64,000 nucleotides of DNA, from assembly GCF_018130785.1 (NCBI RefSeq), contig NZ_JAFCJT010000004.1, positions 174,501 through 238,500 on the forward strand, read 5' to 3'. Positions 35,386 to 45,667 of this stretch are shown piece by piece. The notes under the pieces are model-generated. The model was not told the DNA's origin and ran no database searches. It was given only the letters and a program-made list of their open reading frames with translations. The translations under genes were made by a program, and so were the position numbers. This DNA is from Bradyrhizobium liaoningense (GTDB taxonomy: Bacteria > Pseudomonadota > Alphaproteobacteria > Rhizobiales > Xanthobacteraceae). Within the stretch, counting starts at the first letter, position 1. Each line of letters starts with the position of its first letter.

Positions 35386-38300
35386 CTATCTTCCAACGCG
35401 AGCCCTGCTCGCAGGCATTTGCACCATCCATCGCAACCCGTCCGGTGCGAGGTCAGCTTGCACGGTGGCATCGAGAGAACGTGTAACCATCTGATCGGTG
35501 ACAAAGTGGCCAAAACCCTTGCGGGTTGACGGTTTTACGTGAGGTCCGCCTATCTCTTGCCATTCCAATTTGAAGACTTCCGACGCACCATTGCCGCCCA
35601 CGAAACTCCAACGAAGAACGACTTTTCCGTTCGGTGTTGACAGCGCGCCATATTTCGATGCGTTGGTCGCGAGTTCATGCAGGGCCAGCCCGAGCGTCTG
35701 GACGGTTTCGGCCGTCATCGTAACCGTCGGCCCCACCATCTCAAACCGCGTGGAGTCGGAGCCAACGAATGGAGCGAGCTGTGCTTCGATCAATTTGTCG
35801 ATCGAGACGCCTTTCCACTGTTGATCGATGAGCAATGCGTTGGATTGGGCCAATGACTGCACTCGCGCCCCAAACTGCTCCTCAAAGTCAGCCAGAGAGG
35901 CGCTGGTGCGCACAGTCTGGCGCGCCATCGCTTGAATGACCGCAAAAAGATTGTTGGTGCGGTGCTGCAGTTCCTTCATCAATACCTGCAGATGATCGTG
36001 CTGCTGCTTTTGCTCGCTGACGTTGTTGAACGTCATCACGACGCCGGAGATGACGTTGGCGACGGTGCGGTAAGGCCTTATCCGCATCATGTAGGCCGCG
36101 CTCTCGTCTTTCAGATCGAGCTGATGCTCGACGATCTCCAGAGTGCGCTGGACCTTCCCGACGTCCTCGCGGAGTTTGTCATAGGAAAGCAGCGACACGA
36201 TATCGGTCACGGGCCGGCCGCGATCGCCTTCGCGCAGGGAAAACACCTCCCTCGCCGCCGGCGTGAAATTCCTGATGCAGAGTTCGTCGTCGAGAAAGAT
36301 GGTCGCGATTTGCGTGCTGTCGAGAAGATTCTGCAGGTCGTTGTTGGCTTGCATCAGCAGATCGTTCTTGCCGTGCAGCTCATTATTGATGGTTTGGAGT
36401 TCCTCGTTGACGGACTGCATTTCCTCCTTGGCCGTTTCCAGCTCCTCATTGGACGATTGCAGCTCTTCATTCACCGACTGAAATTCCTCCGTGACCGACT
36501 TCATATTTTCGATCTGGCTTTCCAACTCGTCGCTGGTCGCCTGATGGCGGATTTGTAGGGCGTGCAATTCCTGCTGGAGTGCCTCAACGTCCCGTTTGCT
36601 GGCCGGCGATGCATCGCCCTCGGGCGCTCGTTCGCCCTGCGGCCGGCTCGGGCGAAACCCCACCACGACAAGGCCGGGCAGCCTGCCCGCTTCGACGATC
36701 GGTTCGACGAGGAGGTCGACCAGCTCGCTCCCTTCGACCTTCAAACTAGCTTCTTCAATTGCTTGGCCGGATGAAAAGGCACGCTCTACGGCGTGGCGTA
36801 CCCGAGTTCGTACGCTCCTGGCCAAATTCGCAAACAAATCAAGGCTCGCGTTGCCTTCCGAAGGTTCGAGATATCGGCCGGTCTCGCCGCCGGAATACCG
36901 CACGATATTGTGGTGGCGGTCGACGACGAAATAGGCTGGAGAATGCTTCGCCATGACGCGGCGAGCGCTCTTGTCGATCTGATCCTCGGTGCGGGTCGTA
37001 GTAGCTTTTGCGGCTGCGCCGCTGGCTGCCTGGGGTAGAAATTCCGGCAACGTCGCTCGTACGCTGTCGTGTCGCTGCAGAATACGATGCTTCTTGTCGG
37101 CGGCGCGAAACAGCCGCGATTCTCGGCTGATACTTTCCGACGGTCCGATGAAGAGATAACCGCCGGGCCGTAGTGCATAGTGGAACGTCTGCATGACGCG
37201 GTGCTGAAAGTCGTTGTCCATGTAGATCAGCACGTTGCGGCAAGAGATTAGGTCAATTCTCGAGAATGGAGGATCCCTGACAAGATTGTGCTCGGAGAAG
37301 ACACACATTTCGCGAATGGCATGGACCGGAATGTAATCTTCGCCATCCATCACAAACCAGCGCTGCAGCCGCTCCGGTGACAAGCCATCCATCCGCCGGA
37401 ACCGCGCCGTACGTGCGAACGTGATGGCTTGTGGATCGATATCTGTTGCAAAGATGGTGACCTTGGCCTCGCTGCGATGGACCGCGAGCACTTCTTGCAA
37501 AAGCACGGCAAGGGAATAGACCTCCTCGCCGGTCGCGCACCCGGCAACCCAGACCCGGATCGGATCGTCGGCGTCCCTCGCTGCGAGCAGCGACGGCAGG
37601 ATATTCGCTTTGAGCGCCTCAAACGGCTCTTCGTCTCGGAAAAACTGCGTGACACCGATCAGCAACTCGCGAAACAGCGCGTCACCCTCTGACGGCTCTC
37701 GGCGCAGATGTTCAGCGTATGCGGAAACGGCTTCGATCTGCAGTACCTGCATTCGGCGTTGAATCCGCCGGATCAGGGTATTTTGCTTGTAACCGCTGAA
37801 GTCATGTTTGAGCCGCTTGCGTAGCAGCGCGGTAATCGCGGCCAGGCTTTCGCGGATATCCTCGCGGGCCCCATCAGCACCCTTCTGCTCCTCGACCTTT
37901 GCCAGATAGGCCTGATGCTCAAGAACCTTCGCCGGAAGGCTCTCGACTGAGGCAACACGATCGACAAGTCCTGTCGCCGCGGCGCTGCTCGGCATTCCCG
38001 TCATGGCGGTTTCGTCGAATTCCGCCTGGGCGAGGGTAAAGCCACCATATTCCTTGATCGCCTTGATGCCCAGCGACCCGTCGCTGCCGACGCCCGACAA
38101 GATTATGCCGACCGCGCAATCCTCCTGACTTTCCGCTAGGGAGGCAAAAAACGTATCTATTGGGCGGCGATACTCCCGGGGAGGTACCGGTGTCGAAACC
38201 CGCAGCACATCGCCTTCAAGGGTTAGCGTCGCATTCGGCGGAATTACATGAATCCGGTTGGGCACCAACACTGCCTGATCCTGCGCCTCCACCACTTCCA

Positions 38301-38526
38301 TGGCAGTGTGCGGCCGCAGCAAATCTACCAGCAGGCTATTGTGGTCGGGATCGAGGTGCTGAACCAAGACAAAGGCCATGCCGGTATCGGCGGGCATATG
38401 ATCGAAGAAACTTCTAAACGCGGCGAGCCCACCGGCCGACGCCCCAATGCCCACTACGAGCGAGGGCGGACGTCTTCGCGCGAGATTTGCTTTATCGCCA
38501 GCAATGTTCGATGGATTCTCTTCCAT
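35386..38526 (-). CDS. CheB-CheR-PAS hybrid with HWE histidine kinase
   Basis: This 1046-aa signalling protein has a CheB methylesterase-like domain (GIGASAGG with Ser30, LVQHLDPDH, GVGSDGSLG) and a CheR methyltransferase domain (AGCATGEEVYSLA; SCRNVLIYMD). These are followed by a long coiled coil of about 100 residues, a PAS domain, and a C-terminal HWE/HisKA_2 kinase with the H-box KELQHRTNNLFAVIQ near residue 850. An N-box is visible (LHELATNASKYGA). The ribosome site GAGGAAAAC supports the start at 38526. No receiver gene is adjacent, so the partner regulator must be elsewhere. Confidence 0.92.
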   Translation of the reverse strand: MEENPSNIAGDKANLARRRPPSLVVGIGASAGGLAAFRSFFDHMPADTGMAFVLVQHLDPDHNSLLVDLLRPHTAMEVVEAQDQAVLVPNRIHVIPPNATLTLEGDVLRVSTPVPPREYRRPIDTFFASLAESQEDCAVGIILSGVGSDGSLGIKAIKEYGGFTLAQAEFDETAMTGMPSSAAATGLVDRVASVESLPAKVLEHQAYLAKVEEQKGADGAREDIRESLAAITALLRKRLKHDFSGYKQNTLIRRIQRRMQVLQIEAVSAYAEHLRREPSEGDALFRELLIGVTQFFRDEEPFEALKANILPSLLAARDADDPIRVWVAGCATGEEVYSLAVLLQEVLAVHRSEAKVTIFATDIDPQAITFARTARFRRMDGLSPERLQRWFVMDGEDYIPVHAIREMCVFSEHNLVRDPPFSRIDLISCRNVLIYMDNDFQHRVMQTFHYALRPGGYLFIGPSESISRESRLFRAADKKHRILQRHDSVRATLPEFLPQAASGAAAKATTTRTEDQIDKSARRVMAKHSPAYFVVDRHHNIVRYSGGETGRYLEPSEGNASLDLFANLARSVRTRVRHAVERAFSSGQAIEEASLKVEGSELVDLLVEPIVEAGRLPGLVVVGFRPSRPQGERAPEGDASPASKRDVEALQQELHALQIRHQATSDELESQIENMKSVTEEFQSVNEELQSSNEELETAKEEMQSVNEELQTINNELHGKNDLLMQANNDLQNLLDSTQIATIFLDDELCIRNFTPAAREVFSLREGDRGRPVTDIVSLLSYDKLREDVGKVQRTLEIVEHQLDLKDESAAYMMRIRPYRTVANVISGVVMTFNNVSEQKQQHDHLQVLMKELQHRTNNLFAVIQAMARQTVRTSASLADFEEQFGARVQSLAQSNALLIDQQWKGVSIDKLIEAQLAPFVGSDSTRFEMVGPTVTMTAETVQTLGLALHELATNASKYGALSTPNGKVVLRWSFVGGNGASEVFKLEWQEIGGPHVKPSTRKGFGHFVTDQMVTRSLDATVQADLAPDGLRWMVQMPASRARVGR

Positions 38527-39206
38527 GTTTTCCTCGGCCGGGGCAGGGAATTCGCACGGCGCAAGCCGCAATGGATCCTGTCCCCTTGACCGTCCGGTTC
38601 CCACACTAAGCCTTTGCTAAACCTGATAGAACAGAAAAGCTAGAGAGACGCGCAGAGTTCCCGCCAAGACGGCTGCGGCCGGCCAGGTCTTTCGCCTGGT
38701 CGAGGTCGGCGACTCCGTGCCGATAACTGCGACGTCCTCACTTGGGCGAGGAGCGCTTCGAAAAGCTGATCAATCTTGCGGTAAAGCCGAGGTGTTTCAA
38801 ACTGCTGCTCGCTCGTGCCCACGACGCAGTCTAATGATTTAGACGACTTCGGAAATTGGCCCATCGTGGCCATCTGCGGCTTACCGGCCAACGTCTCCTT
38901 CTGAGCCAGAAAGAGACGTGCATTGCTTTGGCGGCCCGCCGTTCGTCGGTCACGCTCTACTCGCGGGCATGCGCCCGCGACCGGAGCCGCAATGCGTCTC
39001 CGCCCCTTGGGTCACGATCGTTGCCGCCTACCGCTTCTGCCTGGTCCGCGCTTCTGTTCGGAGTCGACCAAATGGTTCGCTCCATGATGGGGTCCGGCGA
39101 GGCTAGGTCGTCCAAGCTCACAGCACGTGCTGAAACGCACAGGGATCGAAACGGACTGACCTCCCCCACGTCCTCGGCAGAGCAGTCGGCTACGCCGGAA
39201 CGATCC
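38527..39206. other. Intergenic stretch, no supported gene
   Basis: No gene is clearly supported. An 83-codon minus-strand frame at 38640-38891 (RLYRKIDQLFEALLAQ) is the only plausible candidate and lacks a ribosome site. The stretch ends at the IS110 remnant. Confidence 0.4.
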
Positions 39207-39915
39207 TTAAGTCGCGTTCGAAGCTGACGGCTGGACGAAGCGGAAGTCTGCACCGGTCACCCACATACGGTGCATGATGATCGCGAGCTTCCTGGCTACG
39301 GCTACGCATGCCTTCTTCGCCCCTACGCGTTTGGCGAGCTTTATGCCCCACGCACGCAGAACGGACCACTTCTTCGCTATCCGAAGATGCGAGTTCGCAG
39401 CTTCGTAGAGAGCGTGGCGCATCAGCTTGTCACCGGCACTTGCTGATATTGCCAGACCGGTCGATCTCGCCAGACTGATATACACGAGGCGTCAATCCCA
39501 AGTGCGCCGCTACGGCCCTCGAGTCCTTAAACCGTGCAGGATCGTCAATCGTCGCCTTGAAAGACAGGCTTACAATCGGCCCTACGCCCGAGACTGTCAT
39601 CAAGCGCCTGCAGACCTCATCTTTACGCGCCATTTGCGAAAGCTGACGGCCCAATAGAGCCTTCTTCGCTCGCATAGCGTTACGCACGTCGAGTAAAGGT
39701 TCGATTGCCAATCGCAACTCTGGTGCGTCAGCGAGCGCGGCTTCGACCTTGGTGGCGAAACGCGCACGGTGCACAAGCCCCAGCTTGAGGCCATGCACCT
39801 TTAACAAGCCGCGAGTGGTATCTTCGATCCCCAGCATGTGATCGACGAACTTCCTACGGGCAATCAACGTCGTCCGCAGGATCTGCGAGGCCTTGCTCTT
39901 GACGTGTACCGCCCG
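39207..39915 (-). mobile_element. IS110-family transposase remnant, truncated and frameshifted
   Basis: The minus strand encodes the middle and C-terminal parts of an IS110/IS116/IS902 transposase (VHVKSKASQILRTTLIARRK; TVSGVGPIVSLSFKATID; HLGLTPRVYQSGEIDRSGNI). An extra base near 39435 shifts the frame, after which the protein continues as GDKLMRHALYEAANSHLRIA. The N-terminal DEDD catalytic domain is absent. The missing end coincides with the truncated ParB gene that begins about 30 bases away. Confidence 0.82.
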
Positions 39916-39943
39916 GTAATGGCCGAGCCGCGTCGCCGCGACA

Positions 39944-41098
39944 TTGCAGACGAATGAGGGCTGGAAATGGGTGCAAGCCAATCTTGATTTTCCGCATGGT
40001 CACGGGCTTCGGCGGGTTTATCCACGACAGATCGAGCTCTCGGCAGAGGATCAGGCCGCCTATCAAGCCGCGCAGGCCGAGTTCGACCTCCTCACCAAGC
40101 AGCACGAGAGCCTTGAAGAACTTCCCGACGATGTCGATATCCGCTTCGGCGAACTTGAGGCGGAGATCGAGCACTTTGAATCCCTGCGTCGGGCCTACGA
40201 CGCCGATGACATCGCCTGCGGCGGCGCCTTCGTTGTTCTCAACCATGACGGTGACGTTCGTGTCGAGCGCGGCTTTATCCGCCCAGAGGACGACAAGCGT
40301 CGACAGACTACGGCCAAGGGCCGCGTGCAATACGAGGATGAGGATGACAACGGTGACGACGATAGAGAGCCCGACGCCGGGCTTCCGGACAATCTCGTCG
40401 CCGACCTCACGTCGCACCGAACTCTTGGCCTTCGACTTGTGCTGTCTGAGCAGCCCGATGTTGCACTTGTCGCCGTCACCCATACGCTGCTGGCTCAGAT
40501 GTTTTATCGGGGAGCCGAGGCCAATGTCCTCGATCTCAGGCCAACCAGCCTGTTCCTCGGCTCCCATGCGGACGGCATCGGGGAGACCCAAGCGGGTCGC
40601 TCGTGGTCGGAGCGCCACGCCCGCTGGGCGGCGCAGTTGCCGCGAGATGTCGCCGATCTCTGGTCGTTCGTCGTTGCCCTCGACCACGACAGCCGCATGG
40701 CGATCTTTGCGCATTGCGCGGCTATGACCGTCAACGCCGTCAAATTGCCGCGCGATCATCGACCGCGGGCGCTGGCAACTGCCGACGGACTGGCCGAGGC
40801 CGTTGGTCTCGACATGACCGACTATTGGCGACCGACCGTGCGAACATATCTCGGGCGCATCACCAAGGCGCGCATCCTCGAAGCGGTGCGGGAAGCTGTC
40901 AGCGCTGAGGCAGCGGACCGCATGGCCGACATGAAGAAGCCGGACATGGCGGAGGCTGCCGAGCAGTTGCTGGTTACAACGGATTGGCTGCCTGCGCCGA
41001 TGCGGATGCCGCAAGCCGTGCAGCAGGACGTACCGCAATCAGTGGCGGATGCTGCCACGGATGGGTCTGCGAACGCCTACGCCAACGCGGCGGAGTGA
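39944..41098 (+). pseudogene. ParB/RepB-family partition protein, 5' truncated
   Basis: The 384-codon frame matches the C-terminal half of the long ParB-domain proteins on rhizobial plasmids and ICEs (GWKWVQANLDFPHGHGLRRV, then PRDVADLWSFVVALDHDSR and LVTTDWLPAPMR). The N-terminal ParB nuclease and DNA-binding domains are gone, and only a TTG is available as a start. The break coincides with the IS110 remnant, so transposition or deletion removed the 5' half. It contains an acidic low-complexity region (YEDEDDNGDDDRE). Confidence 0.78.
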
Positions 41099-41105
41099 TC
41101 GGCAA

Positions 41106-41176
41106 GGCCGAGACCGTGTCGCGGTCCCGGCCTTCTCGCCCGCAACTGTTTTGGGCCGCGCGCCTTACGGCGCGCG
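41106..41176 (+). terminator. Tandem hairpins after parB remnant
   Basis: GGCCGAGACCG and CGGTCCCGGCC form a hairpin just after the parB stop. A second, CGCGCGCC-TTAC-GGCGCGCG, lies at 41157-41176. Neither has a long T-run. Confidence 0.5.
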
Positions 41177-41297
41177 ACCATCATCACGATTCACATATCC
41201 CGACCGGTAGCCTTTCGAAGGCAGGACAAGAAGAGGCGCGTCGTGGCGCGTGGTGGTCTCGCGCCTGGAGAACCAGTGGTCGATCGTTCCCGCTGGA

Positions 41298-41345
41298 TCA
41301 GCCGCCGTTGCGGCGGGACCAGATCAGCATGGAGCAGCCGTCGTT
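41298..41345 (-). pseudogene. Remnant of a second DUF736 gene, opposite strand
   Basis: On the minus strand these bases encode [15 protein letters not shown] and a stop, matching the end of the intact DUF736 protein ([14 protein letters not shown]). Nucleotide identity over CTGATCTGGTCCCGCCGCAA is complete. The upstream part cannot be followed, so this is the tail of a lost paralogue in inverted orientation about 0.8 kb from the intact gene. Confidence 0.65.
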
Positions 41346-41844
41346 GTGGCTCTTTTTGCGAGGTCGACCGTCTGGACGATCGCAGTCTCACGCCAAGATC
41401 GTACACGGGCTCAACTCCGCGAGGTCTTCTTTCAGAGGCATCCGAATGTGCGCGCACAGATGCTAAATCGAACTCTGTCAGTCCCTGTCGTCGTGGCGCG
41501 CCAGCAAGCGTCCTTTCCCTCAGTGAGGCCGTGTCCTTGTGACAGTTGGATGATCGCAGCCATGATATCTCCGTCAGTTCGTTTGATGTGCCACGTCCTC
41601 TGCAACCTCGAATGGACGGATCAGGACCGGGGGACGGCAAGAGCCTCGATCGCCTTCCCGCAACGGCTTCGCCGGCTTTTTTCCCCTGCCGCGAAGTGGC
41701 GGCATTCCTCGCGAGTCAAAAAAGCCGTCTTACGCCGTCCTTCGCTCTGCTGCGGGCCTGACGGCTGCGGGCCGATCGCTCCCCGGGCCAAGGACCGCCA
41801 TCGAGGCTGCGACGGTCGCGGCCCGACAACAGAACGGAGACACC

Positions 41845-42156
41845 ATGGCTACCATCGGCACCTTCACCGCTTCGAACAACGGCTTCACTGGCTCGGTCAA
41901 GACGCTCACGCTCAACGTCAAGGCAACCTTCGTCGCATCCGAAAAGGAAAACGACAGGGCGCCAGACTATCGCATCCGGTCGGGAGCAACGGAGTTCGGT
42001 GCCGCCTGGAAGAAGACCGCACGGGAGACCGACCGCGAATATCTCTCGGTCAAGCTGGACGATCCGAGCTTCCCGGCGCCGATCTACGCCTCGCTGGTCA
42101 AGGGCGAAGGCGACGACAGCTACACGCTGATCTGGTCCCGCCGCAACGGCGAGTAA
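41845..42156 (+). CDS. DUF736 family protein
   Basis: This 103-aa protein belongs to DUF736, small proteins found almost only on rhizobial plasmids and integrative elements next to ParB and transfer genes. The pattern [20 protein letters not shown], then [19 protein letters not shown] and YTLIWSRRN is complete. The ribosome site CGGAGACACC precedes the ATG. Function is unknown. The compact strand-rich sequence suggests a nucleic-acid-binding fold, but that is inference. Confidence 0.85.
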   Translation: MATIGTFTASNNGFTGSVKTLTLNVKATFVASEKENDRAPDYRIRSGATEFGAAWKKTARETDREYLSVKLDDPSFPAPIYASLVKGEGDDSYTLIWSRRNGE

Positions 42157-42547
42157 CCCGCCGAAACGATCCGCCCCTCCTCCTCGGAGGCGGGGCCCTT
42201 TTTCGTGCCCATGGCAGCGCTGCGCAGAAGGAAGAATGAAGGACCTCCAGCGAGAGCCTCGGCCATATTTTTCAGGACGATTGCTAAGGGCTCCGCCCTC
42301 GCGCGAGCAAGGGTAAAGCACCGAGTCGGTGCCGGCGGGAGCGGTTTCCCCGGTCTTCCGCGCCCACGAAAGTTTTGAACGACATGGTCGTCATGGCGCG
42401 TGCAGACGCGCGCTGGACGCGCGCCCCTTCGGGCGGGTGATCCCCCTCCGCGTCCCGCCGCCCTTGCTCTTGCTATCCCGGTCTCGCCGACGGGCAGGGT
42501 TGCAGCGCAGCGCTGCGCTTTAACCCCTGCCCATAGGAGAAAGACCC
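42157..42547 (+). terminator. Terminator and GC-rich leader between DUF736 and DUF932 genes
   Basis: A hairpin with arms CCTCC/GGAGG at 42171-42195 is followed by TTTTT at 42199-42203 and probably ends the DUF736 transcript. The rest of the stretch is GC-rich leader to the DUF932 gene, with no supported gene. Confidence 0.5.
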
Positions 42548-43747
42548 ATGACCATGATGACCCTGAGCCGGAACGAGCAGGCTGTTTCCAGCGCCTTCCG
42601 CGTGGACGTTTCGCGCGGCGAACGCGTCGGCCGGGTGTCCTCGGAATGGTTTTCCCGCCCGGCTGACGAGCGTTATCTGAGCCTGACCGATCTTCATGAC
42701 GCCGTGCGCCGCCGCGCTGATTGCGCCCAAACCCGCACCGTGGAAAGCCGAGCCGTGCGCGTGGAGGCGAGCCGTGACGACGGGGAACGGCTGGCCTTGA
42801 TGGTGCCGGGTCGCAGCGAGCCGGTTGCGCCGACGCATTGGAGCTTTGGGCAGTTGTGCAATCTTGTCGGTGCCCCGACATCTTACATGCGGCAGCTTCC
42901 TGCGCCGCTCGCCGGGATCAACCTGCAACACGGCTTGCTGTCACATCGTGGAGAGTTACTGAAGACACTGGAAGCCGACGACGGTCGGGTCGAGCTTCGC
43001 GCCGTGACTGGTCCGGACTATGGCCGTATCTGGGATCACGAATTGACGGCTGCCGTGATGAAGATCGCCGGCAATGGGACCGGTGATACAAGATGGAAGG
43101 TCCCGGGCGTGCTGGATTGGGCGACCATGACCCACAATCCCTTTGTCGACGTGGCCAAGGAAACGACCACGCTCTACGCCAGCGACCGCGATGTTTTTCT
43201 GTTTCTGGTCGACGACACCAATCCGATTGAAGCGGGGCGCCTGGCGGACGGATCGCCGGATTGGTATTTTCGAGGGTTTTACTGCTGGAATAGCGAGGTC
43301 GGGTCGAAGACTCTCGGCATCGCCTCGTTTTATCTCCGTGCCGTCTGCATGAACCGCAATTTGTGGGGCGTGGAAAATTTCGAGCAAATCACCATCCGCC
43401 ATTCCAAATTCGCGCCGCAGCGCTTTGCGCACGAAGCGACACCGGCGCTGACAAGCTTTGCCAACTCCTCGGCCAGTCCGTTCATTGCGGGAATCAAGGC
43501 CGCGCGCGAGCGGATAGTTGCCCGGACAGAAGAGGACCGAGATAGCTTCCTGCGCAAGCGCGGGTTCTCCAAGTCAGAGACGAGCAAGATCATTGAAACC
43601 GTGCTGCACGAAGAAGGCCATCCGCCGGAGAGCGTGTTTGATTTCGTGCAGGGGATTACTGCGCTTGCCCGCGGCAAAGCCCATCAGGATGCGCGGCTTG
43701 AGCTTGAGGGCATAGCCAAGCGATTATTGGAGCAGGCCGCCGCCTGA
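42548..43747 (+). CDS. DUF932 phage/plasmid-like protein
   Basis: This 399-aa protein belongs to DUF932, a family found in phages, plasmids and integrative elements. Diagnostic stretches are WSFGQLCNLVGAPTSYMRQLP, GPDYGRIWDHELTAAVMKI and CWNSEVGSKTLGIASFYLRA. The start at 42548 has AGGAG. Its job is unknown, though it often travels with ParB, DUF736 and transfer genes as here. A hairpin follows the stop. Confidence 0.86.
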   Translation: MTMMTLSRNEQAVSSAFRVDVSRGERVGRVSSEWFSRPADERYLSLTDLHDAVRRRADCAQTRTVESRAVRVEASRDDGERLALMVPGRSEPVAPTHWSFGQLCNLVGAPTSYMRQLPAPLAGINLQHGLLSHRGELLKTLEADDGRVELRAVTGPDYGRIWDHELTAAVMKIAGNGTGDTRWKVPGVLDWATMTHNPFVDVAKETTTLYASDRDVFLFLVDDTNPIEAGRLADGSPDWYFRGFYCWNSEVGSKTLGIASFYLRAVCMNRNLWGVENFEQITIRHSKFAPQRFAHEATPALTSFANSSASPFIAGIKAARERIVARTEEDRDSFLRKRGFSKSETSKIIETVLHEEGHPPESVFDFVQGITALARGKAHQDARLELEGIAKRLLEQAAA

Positions 43748-43758
43748 GTAGCGCAAGG

Positions 43759-43896
43759 AGCCGTGCAGCCGGTCACCTGGTTGCACGGCTGATGCTCTAT
43801 CTCATAAGGAGCTGGGAATTTGCCGCCGATCCGGCCAGCCGGATCGGCGGTTAACGCGCGACCGCGCGTACCGCTCGCCGGGCCTTTCGGCCCGGC
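43759..43896 (+). terminator. Two hairpins after the DUF932 gene
   Basis: AGCCGTGCA/TGCACGGCT (43759-43767 and 43782-43790) and GCCGGGCC-TTTC-GGCCCGGC (43877-43896) are perfect stems. They fill the gap before the convergent coupling-protein gene. Confidence 0.5.
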
Positions 43897-44028
43897 TCGC
43901 AACAAAACGGCTCAACCTTTAGGAAGCATCGCATCCAAGACCATGAGCATTATCGCGACCTTTGCTCCCGGGCGGCGATGCCCGATGGTAATCGCCTGGA
44001 GGCGTCGAGTGCTTCTCAACAATATTCG

Positions 44029-45663
44029 TTACCGCCGCTCGGAAACGACATGTTTCCTCAGTCGAGAATCGTTGTGGGCGGTCTTGCATAGGATCATCGG
44101 CCGCTTAGAGTACCGCTTGCTGTTGGGAAACACGATAACGTCCGTCGTCGGAACCTGACCGACGCCATCCTCTGTCATCAGGCGCACCGCCTTTGGCTGA
44201 AACGCCCGGGTGGTCTTGCCGGTGCTCTCGTCCGTGGTTTCGACCGATTCCATCAAGGTGAAGTCGCCGATCGATCGCGAGAGAAATTCGCGTTCGTCCG
44301 GATCGGTGAGGGGCAGATCGGAGTAGGTGGTGAACTCCGCCGTGTTGAGCAGCGTACGGGCACCCTCCGCGCCGTAGATGTCGGTGATCTGGCTGCGGCT
44401 TTGCCAGAACGTCCAGAGCCGAAGATTTTGTCCAGGCAGCTCGCCGGCAGCGATCAGGAGTTCTTTGAAGCGGCCAAGCGTCGCCGCCTCGTCAATAAAG
44501 CACACAATGGGTTCGCGAGCGCGGTGGCGCCGCACTGCGGTGAAGAGTTCGCAGAGCAACCATCGCGTCAGCGGCGTCAGCGTTTCCATGTCCTCGGCCG
44601 GCAACGTGATGAACAGGTCCATGTTGCCGGACGTCATGTCCGACATGGAAAAGCTGCTTTCGTCGGTCAGGCGCTGCAATCTTTCATCGGCGCACCAACT
44701 GAAGGCCTGAGCCGCGGTCGACAGAATCGAGTCCCGCCCTTTCGGATCCATAGCGAGAACTGCCTTGGCGGCTCCCGCAGCCACTCCTTTCAAGGGCGCA
44801 AGCGCCTTTTCGAAGTGAGGAAGGTTCGACAACAGCCATGCCGCACATTTGGGCGTCGGGCGCTTGATGTCATGCGCAACCAGGAACGCGCCTACGATGA
44901 CGTCCACCGCGCGGTTCTGAAAGTAAACCGCCTCACCTTGCGGCTGCTCTGGCAGGAGAGAGCGAGCGATCCGCTGCAGATGGAGGATGTCCTTGGAATC
45001 GACTTCCGCAAGCGGATTCCAGGTGTCCGTCCCACCGACAATCCCGATGGGATCGAGGCAATGCACGGTGCGACCGAGCGCGCGACGGCGGGCGGCGACG
45101 GCGCGATAAGCCTCACCTTTCGGATCGATGACAACGGCGGGTCCACACCAGCCCTTGCTGTCGGGCACGGCGAGATTGGGGATCAGCAGCCCCGATGTCT
45201 TACCTGTGCGCGGCGGCGCAACGGTGATGAGGCTGCTTTCGGTCGACACGCGGATCGGCCGACGGGTGTCAGGATCGAGGCCCAGCTCGAGGCCGATCCG
45301 CATGCGCGCCCGCTCTTTGCGGCTCGCCCACCGGGCATTGCCGTAGGTGCCGCGCGGGTCGCGCCGCGGTCCGTAGTTCGGCACAAAGCACGCGACGAAT
45401 GCCAGAAGTGGGCCAGCCACGATCCAGGCGAGAGCTGTCCTACCATATGGCCCAAGCGCCTTGGTCTGGCCGAACGCCATGTCGCGGTAGGCGAGCAGCG
45501 AATCCAGACCCCAACTGTTTCGCATCGCCGTAAACCAGACGGACGGCGCCTGGATCGTGTTCGGCCATAGCGATGCGTCGAGGCCGTGCACCATGAATTC
45601 CGCAACGGGAAAGCCGAACAGGAAGGCCAGGAGGGTGAGTGGCACGAAGATCTTCCAGAACAC
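44029..45663 (-). CDS. traG: Type IV coupling protein (VirD4/TraG-like)
   Basis: This 544-aa inner-membrane ATPase links the relaxosome to a secretion channel. Two N-terminal helices (about residues 5-25 and 77-97) are followed by the VirD4 ATPase with Walker A APPRTGKT (149-156) and Walker B IVCFIDEAATLGRF. The start is GTG at 45663 with a strong AAGGAG eight bases upstream. The longer frame overlaps the neighbouring gene and was rejected. It is last in a four-gene operon. No VirB/Trb genes are in the window, so the channel would have to come from elsewhere. Confidence 0.92.
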   Translation of the reverse strand: MFWKIFVPLTLLAFLFGFPVAEFMVHGLDASLWPNTIQAPSVWFTAMRNSWGLDSLLAYRDMAFGQTKALGPYGRTALAWIVAGPLLAFVACFVPNYGPRRDPRGTYGNARWASRKERARMRIGLELGLDPDTRRPIRVSTESSLITVAPPRTGKTSGLLIPNLAVPDSKGWCGPAVVIDPKGEAYRAVAARRRALGRTVHCLDPIGIVGGTDTWNPLAEVDSKDILHLQRIARSLLPEQPQGEAVYFQNRAVDVIVGAFLVAHDIKRPTPKCAAWLLSNLPHFEKALAPLKGVAAGAAKAVLAMDPKGRDSILSTAAQAFSWCADERLQRLTDESSFSMSDMTSGNMDLFITLPAEDMETLTPLTRWLLCELFTAVRRHRAREPIVCFIDEAATLGRFKELLIAAGELPGQNLRLWTFWQSRSQITDIYGAEGARTLLNTAEFTTYSDLPLTDPDEREFLSRSIGDFTLMESVETTDESTGKTTRAFQPKAVRLMTEDGVGQVPTTDVIVFPNSKRYSKRPMILCKTAHNDSRLRKHVVSERR

Positions 45664-45667
45664 TGAT

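Noticed and set aside
40000..41038. Minus-strand 394-codon frame over the ParB region
   Set aside because: It is antisense to the ParB remnant, whose conserved C-terminal motifs are clear.
42120..42881. Minus-strand 253-codon frame across the DUF736 end and DUF932 start
   Set aside because: It is antisense to two supported genes, with low-complexity Arg/Pro/Gly composition.
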